Source: an uncultured Bilophila sp. (GTDB lineage: Bacteria; Desulfobacterota; Desulfovibrionia; Desulfovibrionales; Desulfovibrionaceae). Taken from it: 10,395 bases of DNA. Under the pieces are notes generated by a model, which searched no databases, was not told where the DNA came from, and saw only the letters and a list, made by a program, of their open reading frames with translations. Below are positions 6,443 through 10,395 of the stretch, one piece after another; the stretch's first letter is position 1; each line of letters begins with the position of its first letter. The DNA lies in assembly GCA_959604115.1 (NCBI GenBank), contig CAUHBW010000105.1, positions 1-10,395 of the forward strand, given 5' to 3'. The position numbers were made by a program, and so were the translations under genes.

Positions 6443-7241
6443 ACAACCATCCGGGAGGCATGCGGCGGGCGCGCTTCACCGGATCGTCATCGGCGTCGTG
6501 CTCGTCGTGCTGTTGCTGCCCATTCTGTCCACGCTGCTGTACGCGCTGTCCTCGGAGTGGGGCGCGAGCGTGCTCCCGCAGGGCCTGACGCTGGAATGGT
6601 TCGCGACCCTGTGGACCGATCCCCGCTTCCTGCTGGCCTTCGGGCGTTCGCTGGCCCTGTGCTTCGGCACGCTCATCCTTTCCGTCGCGGTCATCCTGCC
6701 CGTGATTTTCCTCATCGAGTGCTCGTGCCCCCGGCTCGGCGGTCTGATGAACATGCTGATCATGCTGCCGTTCGCCATTCCGCCGGTGGTCAGCTCGGTG
6801 GGGCTGCTCCAGCTCTACGCGCAGGAGCCCCTGCCGCTGGTGGGAACCCCGTGGATTCTGGCGGGGGCCTATTTCACCATCGTGCTGCCGTTCATCTACC
6901 GGGCGATGGTCAACAACATGCGGGCGATCAACATGCCGCAGCTCATGGAGGCCGCGAGCCTGCTCGGCGCGTCGCCGTTTCGGACCATGATCCGGGTCAT
7001 CCTGCCCAACATGCGCAAGGGCATCCAGAGCGCGGTGTTCGTGTCGTTCTCGTTTCTGCTCGGGGAATTCGTGTTCACCAACCTGCTGGCGGGCACCCGT
7101 TTCGAGACGGTGCAGATTTATCTGTTCAATCTGCGCGGACGGAGCGGGCACTACACCAGCGCCATCGTCATTTCCTATTTCGCGTTCATCCTGCTGTTCA
7201 CGTGGCTGGCCTCGCGTCTGGGCGGCAAGAAGGGCTCCTGA
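6432..7241 (+). CDS. ABC importer permease 2 (binding-protein-dependent, EAA loop)
   Basis: This encodes a 269-aa inner-membrane protein with about six helices, the first at about 17-38. The ATG at 6432 is chosen because GGAGG at 6420-6424 lies 7 bases upstream; an in-frame TTG at 6414 precedes that site and is unlikely. It overlaps the end of permease 1 by 11 bases. The EAA loop is visible at about 172-192: Glu173-Ala174-Ala175, Gly179, and Ile190-Leu191-Pro192, a closer match to the consensus than in permease 1. The C-terminus is short and basic (G-G-K-K-G-S). Partner of permease 1 in the membrane channel. Confidence 0.9.
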   Translation: MSVKQPSGRHAAGALHRIVIGVVLVVLLLPILSTLLYALSSEWGASVLPQGLTLEWFATLWTDPRFLLAFGRSLALCFGTLILSVAVILPVIFLIECSCPRLGGLMNMLIMLPFAIPPVVSSVGLLQLYAQEPLPLVGTPWILAGAYFTIVLPFIYRAMVNNMRAINMPQLMEAASLLGASPFRTMIRVILPNMRKGIQSAVFVSFSFLLGEFVFTNLLAGTRFETVQIYLFNLRGRSGHYTSAIVISYFAFILLFTWLASRLGGKKGS

Positions 7242-7261
7242 GGGAGCCGGGAGAAACCATC

Positions 7262-8263
7262 ATGAGTTACGTCGTACTGGAAAACGTCACCAAATCGTAT
7301 GACGACACGGTCGTCCTCGGTCCCATCGACCGTTCCTTCGACAAGGGGCAGTTCATCACCCTGCTCGGGCCGTCCGGGTGCGGCAAGTCCACGCTGCTGC
7401 GCTGCATCGCCGGGCTGATCCCGCTCTCGGGGGGCCGCATCGTCGTGGACGGCGAGGACATCACCCGCACCCCGCCCCAGAAGCGCGGCATCGGCATGGT
7501 GTTCCAGAACTACGCGCTGTTTCCGAACATGACCGTGCGCGAGAACGTGGCCTTCGGGCTCGAAATGCGCAACGTGGCCGCGCCCGAGCGCGCGAAGCGG
7601 GTCAAGGAGGCGCTGGAACTGGTGGAGCTCGCCAGCTACGGCGAACGCTACCCCTCGCAGCTTTCCGGCGGGCAGATGCAGCGCGTGGCGCTGGCCCGGT
7701 CCCTCGTGACCCGGCCCCGCATCCTGCTCCTCGACGAGCCGCTGTCCGCGCTGGACGCCCGCATCCGCCGGGCGCTCCGCGACCAGATCCGGGCCATCCA
7801 GAAGGAACTCGGCCTGACCACGCTGTTCGTCACCCACGATCAGGAGGAGGCGCTCACGGTGTCCGACCGCATCGTGCTCATGCACGCCGGGCACATTGAG
7901 CAGGACGGGCGGCCCGAGGAGCTGTATTCGCGCCCGGCGTCCCGCTTCGCCGTGGAGTTCATCGGCTTCCGCAACATCTTTTCCCCGTCGCAGGCCAAGC
8001 TCGTGCTCGGGGTGGATACCGGCAGCCATGTGTCCCTGCGCCCGGAGAACATCCACGTCTGCCGGGGGAGCGGGTCGCAGTCGGGGGTCATGGGCCGGGT
8101 CGTGTCGCGGATGCTGCTCGGCAACGTGGTGCGCTACCAGCTCGCCGTGGACAACATGCCGCTGGTCATGGACACCCTGAATAGCAACTCGCAGGCCATG
8201 CTCCGCGACGGCGACATGGTGCCGCTGGCCTTCGACCGCTCAGAAATCCATGCCGTGGAATGA
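7262..8263 (+). CDS. ABC importer ATPase (PotA/FbpC-like, with C-terminal TOBE-like domain)
   Basis: This encodes 333 aa. The ATG at 7262 follows GGGAG at 7249-7253 with 8 bases between. All ATPase motifs are present: Walker A G-P-S-G-C-G-K-S-T (36-44), Q-loop Gln82, signature L-S-G-G-Q (134-138), Walker B I-L-L-L-D-E-P (154-160), D-loop S-A-L-D (162-165) and switch His192. After about residue 235 comes a regulatory domain with the S-L-R-P-E-N segment (258-263) typical of TOBE-type extensions. This places it in the polyamine/iron/phosphonate importer ATPase group and not among amino-acid importers. It powers the two permeases encoded just upstream, 20 bases before its start. Confidence 0.95.
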   Translation: MSYVVLENVTKSYDDTVVLGPIDRSFDKGQFITLLGPSGCGKSTLLRCIAGLIPLSGGRIVVDGEDITRTPPQKRGIGMVFQNYALFPNMTVRENVAFGLEMRNVAAPERAKRVKEALELVELASYGERYPSQLSGGQMQRVALARSLVTRPRILLLDEPLSALDARIRRALRDQIRAIQKELGLTTLFVTHDQEEALTVSDRIVLMHAGHIEQDGRPEELYSRPASRFAVEFIGFRNIFSPSQAKLVLGVDTGSHVSLRPENIHVCRGSGSQSGVMGRVVSRMLLGNVVRYQLAVDNMPLVMDTLNSNSQAMLRDGDMVPLAFDRSEIHAVE

Positions 8264-8289
8264 GGACGGCGGCGCGGCGGGCGGCGATC

Positions 8290-8356
8290 AATCGCTTTCG
8301 GTTGTCAAACGAATCGCTTTTTTCCGTTTGTGCTCTCAACGCGTCTTGGGTAGACA
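8290..8356 (+). promoter_or_regulatory. Candidate control region before the 30-aa peptide
   Basis: AATCGCTTT occurs at 8290-8298 and again at 8312-8320, a 22-bp spacing. CAAACG (8306-8311) and CGTTTG (8325-8330) form a perfect inverted repeat around the second copy. TTGTGC at 8328-8333 and TAGACA at 8351-8356, with 17 bases between, are weak -35/-10 candidates (3/6 each). An internal promoter for the peptide is possible but unproven. Confidence 0.25.
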
Positions 8357-8406
8357 GGAATCACGCCACGGAGCGTTTCATCCTGAAACCGCAAGGAGAG
8401 TTTGCC

Positions 8407-8499
8407 ATGTCCGCTATGTCGATTATCATCATCTGCTCGATCTGCCTGCTCGCTTCCATCGGTACCGGGGTGTACGGCACCGTCAGATACAATCGCTAG
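8407..8499 (+). CDS. 30-aa single-span membrane peptide of unknown function
   Basis: This encodes 30 aa. The ATG at 8407 has an excellent ribosome site, AAGGAG at 8393-8398, 8 bases upstream; a second in-frame ATG at codon 4 is less well placed. Residues 5-26 form one hydrophobic helix that includes Cys10 and Cys13 (CxxC), a Gly19-x-Gly21-x-x-Gly24 face that could pack helices, and a basic end with Arg27 and Arg30, suggesting a cytoplasmic C-terminus. A strong terminator follows 20-60 bases later. It lies 143 bases after the ATPase gene with no terminator between, so it may be the last gene of the ABC operon or have its own promoter. Small membrane proteins of this size often bind and regulate larger membrane complexes; that role here is inference. 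I do not recognise the family. Confidence 0.65.
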   Translation: MSAMSIIIICSICLLASIGTGVYGTVRYNR

Positions 8500-8517
8500 C
8501 CTTCCTCCTCATGTCTG

Positions 8518-8556
8518 AAGGGCCCCGCGCGGCAGTGGCCGCACGGGGCTTTTTTT
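8518..8556 (+). terminator. Strong Rho-independent terminator
   Basis: GCCCCG (8522-8527) pairs with CGGGGC (8544-8549). After one C/A mismatch, GCGGC (8529-8533) pairs with GCCGC (8538-8542) around an AGTG loop. Seven T residues follow directly at 8550-8556. It ends the 30-aa peptide transcript and possibly the whole ABC operon. Confidence 0.9.
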
Positions 8557-8727
8557 GCGTCCGCCGAGCCGTCCGGCGAGGCGCGGGCGCACGCCCGGGA
8601 AACGCCGGGGCGCCGCCGCAGGGGGACCTTTCAAGCCGTTCCGCGTCCCAGTCGGGACACGGGGCGGGCGCGCCTTCCGGGAGGCTGCGGAACATGTTTT
8701 TCTGCGGGCGGATCGAAGCGTCCCCAC

Positions 8728-8755
8728 TGGACTTTTGGCGTTGGACCCATTAAAT
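8728..8755 (+). promoter_or_regulatory. Candidate promoter of the diguanylate cyclase gene
   Basis: TGGACT at 8728-8733 and TTAAAT at 8750-8755 are separated by 16 bases, each matching 4/6 of the sigma-70 boxes. The stretch from 8748 to about 8790 is AT-rich after a very GC-rich spacer. The spacer at 8557-8727 shows only short GC-rich dyads (CGGGCG/CGCCCG at 8584-8597, GTCCC/GGGAC at 8645-8658) and no credible gene. Confidence 0.35.
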
Positions 8756-8785
8756 GAATAAAGGAACAAGAGAGCTAAGGAAAAA

Positions 8786-8817
8786 GCCTTTTCCGGAGAA
8801 CGCTCCGCCGCAAAAGC
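8786..8817 (+). other. Leader hairpin before the diguanylate cyclase gene
   Basis: An outer arm GCCTTTT (8786-8792) can pair, with one bulge, to AAAAGC (8812-8817). An inner stem CGGAG (8794-8798) pairs with CTCCG (8803-8807) around an AACG loop. It sits about 20 bases before the ribosome site. It is not followed by T residues and lacks the full signature of a cyclic-di-GMP riboswitch. Confidence 0.35.
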
Positions 8818-8848
8818 TCCGAGGCGCGTACGGATCGGAAGGAGACGT

Positions 8849-10395
8849 ATGGAACACATGCATGCCGCCACCTTCGCCTTCATCGAAAGTGCGAAGGGCT
8901 TTTTTCGGCACGGGAAGCCGCTTTGCGAGCTGGTGCCGTTCCTTGCGCACGCGCTTTACGAGGTGATGCCGATCGACGCGCTGGGCGTCGTCCGGCTGGA
9001 CGGTCGGGGCCGGGTGGCCGAAGCCGCCTGCTGGAGCGAACGGGCGGAAGATTCGCTGTGTGCGGCCTTCGAGCTGGCCTTCCCGAAAGAGGAGCCGCTG
9101 CCGGAACGGGAGATCGTCGATCTGCTTCCGACGGGGAGCGCGGGCACGCCCCTCGTGCTGCCGATCCGCTACGAGGAGGCGCCGCTCGGCCTGCTGTTTC
9201 TCGACAAGCGCCCGGGAACCGGAAGCTGGACTCCGGCGGAACAGGGGCTGGCACGGATCGCCGACACCATGCTCGGGATGTTTTTCGCCGGGAAGGTCTA
9301 CTGCGAACTCCAGAATTTTCATGTCCGCGTGCTCAACTCCGCGATGGATCAGGTCCGCGTGTTCCTGTACATCACCGATCCCCGCACCGACGTCATCCTG
9401 TATATGAACCAGTCCATGAAGGACGCATTCAAGCTGGAGCATCCCGAGGGGAGCGTTTGTTGGCAGGTGCTGCAATCCGGCATGACGGAACGCTGCCCTT
9501 TCTGTCCGGTCAGGAACCTGACGGCGGACATGGACCTGAACCGCGTGTACCGCTGGGAAGAGCGAAATACGCTGACAGGAAGGATTTTTGAAAACAACGA
9601 CAGCCTGATGCGCTGGACGGACGGCTCCGTCGTCCATCTCCAGCAGTCCGTGGACATCACGGACTCCGTCCGCCTGTACGAAGAGGCCAACCGCGACGAG
9701 CTGACCGGCCTGCTCAACCGCCGGGCCGGGCAGGCGGCGCTCGCCGGGGCGCTGGAACGTCTCGGCGACGGGGACGGCCCGCTGATAGTGGGGCTGTTCG
9801 ACGTCAACAGGCTCAAGTCCATCAACGACGCCTACGGGCATAAGGAAGGGGATCGCGCCCTGCAGCTCATCGCGCAGGAGGTGCGGCGGGGGCTCCGCGG
9901 CCCGGATTTCTGTTTCCGGCTCAGCGGCGACGAGTTCGTCGTGGTGTTCCATCAGCTCGGACGCTACGAAGCCGAGGCGCTGATGGAAGAGGCGCTGGGC
10001 CGTCTGGAGGAACGTCGGCGAGCGCTCGATCTGCCGTATCCGCTGACGTTCAGCTTCGGCGGCTTCGAGGTGGCGCCGGGGCACGACATGACTCTCTCGG
10101 AAGTGCTTTCCAAGGCCGACGAGAGCATGTACGAGCAGAAGAAGCGTTACCATATCCGCGAGGCGGAGCGGCGTCTGCGGAACGGGGACGCCGCTCCGGC
10201 GATCCCCGACGGCGCGCTGGAGTACGATGCGTTGCGGCTGTACGACGCGCTGGTGCGGAGCACGGATTCCTACGTGTTCGTTTCCAACGTGAAGACCGGG
10301 ATTTTCCGCTATTCGCCGTCGATGGTGGAGGAGTTCGCCCTTCCCGGCCCGGTCGTGGAGAACGCCGCCGCGGTCTGGGGAGCCAAGGTCCACCC
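8849..10395 (+). CDS. Diguanylate cyclase, GAF-like/PAS/GGDEF/PAS, 3' end outside the window
   Basis: This is partial: 515 codons are visible and still open at the window edge. The ATG at 8849 follows AAGGAG at 8839-8844 by only 4 bases; an in-frame ATG at 8858 is the alternative. Domains: a GAF-like region (about 1-150, no signal peptide or membrane helix); a PAS domain (about 160-275) with Cys204, Cys216 and Cys219 in a C-W-x-V ... C-P-F-C arrangement, as in some gut and anaerobe PAS/GGDEF proteins; and a linker D-E-L-T-G-L-L-N-R-R (283-292) opening the GGDEF domain (about 280-440). Asp318 is the likely first metal ligand, and the active loop is S-G-D-E-F (359-363), with Ser replacing the first Gly. 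R350-x-x-D353 stands at the right distance for an inhibitory site. A second PAS begins at about 460 (D-S-Y-V-F-V-S-N, later R-Y-S-P). A second catalytic domain may follow downstream. It makes cyclic di-GMP from GTP in response to sensed signals; the signal is unknown. Confidence 0.9.
   Translation, partial: MEHMHAATFAFIESAKGFFRHGKPLCELVPFLAHALYEVMPIDALGVVRLDGRGRVAEAACWSERAEDSLCAAFELAFPKEEPLPEREIVDLLPTGSAGTPLVLPIRYEEAPLGLLFLDKRPGTGSWTPAEQGLARIADTMLGMFFAGKVYCELQNFHVRVLNSAMDQVRVFLYITDPRTDVILYMNQSMKDAFKLEHPEGSVCWQVLQSGMTERCPFCPVRNLTADMDLNRVYRWEERNTLTGRIFENNDSLMRWTDGSVVHLQQSVDITDSVRLYEEANRDELTGLLNRRAGQAALAGALERLGDGDGPLIVGLFDVNRLKSINDAYGHKEGDRALQLIAQEVRRGLRGPDFCFRLSGDEFVVVFHQLGRYEAEALMEEALGRLEERRRALDLPYPLTFSFGGFEVAPGHDMTLSEVLSKADESMYEQKKRYHIREAERRLRNGDAAPAIPDGALEYDALRLYDALVRSTDSYVFVSNVKTGIFRYSPSMVEEFALPGPVVENAAAVWGAKVH

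Noticed and set aside
8250..8753. Open frame running across the 30-aa peptide and the terminator
   Set aside because: It has no ribosome site and passes through a strong terminator hairpin. The composition is that of GC-rich noncoding DNA.
8786..8850. Cyclic-di-GMP (GEMM) riboswitch before the diguanylate cyclase
   Set aside because: Only a GCAAAAGC-like fragment resembles it. The paired arms and second conserved loop expected for that riboswitch are not present.
8750..10393. Long minus-strand open frame opposite the diguanylate cyclase
   Set aside because: It is an antisense shadow. The plus strand has clear PAS and GGDEF motifs and a ribosome site.

Overview
The window is GC-rich bacterial DNA whose genes use G/C at most third codon positions. 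It has Shine-Dalgarno-led genes and Rho-independent terminators. Gene content (a CstA-type transporter, a COG1840-like ABC importer, and a PAS/GGDEF protein with a Cys-rich CPFC-type PAS) is compatible with an anaerobic Desulfovibrio-like bacterium. That assignment is inference from gene flavour only; there is no rRNA or other marker. I see no insertion sequence, tRNA, CRISPR array or phage gene.

Layout. (1) Positions 148-357, plus strand: a 69-aa Lar-like zinc-ribbon protein. (2) Positions 403-523: a dense set of stem-loops between convergent genes, including a bidirectional terminator. (3) Positions 559-2370, minus strand: cstA, a putative pyruvate/peptide transporter of about 16-18 membrane segments, with a roughly 330-nt structured leader and an AT-rich candidate promoter/operator. 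(4) Positions 2857-3291, minus strand: an unrecognised 144-aa protein with one membrane segment. (5) Positions 3292-3702: a divergent control region with a 24-bp-spaced direct repeat. (6) Positions 3703-8263, plus strand: a tightly packed ABC importer operon of binding protein, alkaline-phosphatase-superfamily hydrolase, two permeases and an ATPase. (7) Positions 8407-8499: a 30-aa single-span membrane peptide, followed by a strong terminator. (8) From 8849 to the window edge: a cyclic-di-GMP synthase with GAF-like, PAS, GGDEF and second PAS domains, cut off by the end of the window.

How the genes work together. The most informative unit is the ABC operon. Its hydrolase has no signal peptide and sits between the binding protein and the permeases, so the simplest reading is import of a phosphorus-containing compound (phosphodiester, phosphomonoester or phosphonate) followed by cytosolic cleavage. 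The substrate is unknown. No terminator is visible between the ATPase and the 30-aa peptide, so the terminator at 8518-8556 may end the whole operon. CstA and the diguanylate cyclase look like independent units for carbon uptake and second-messenger signalling.
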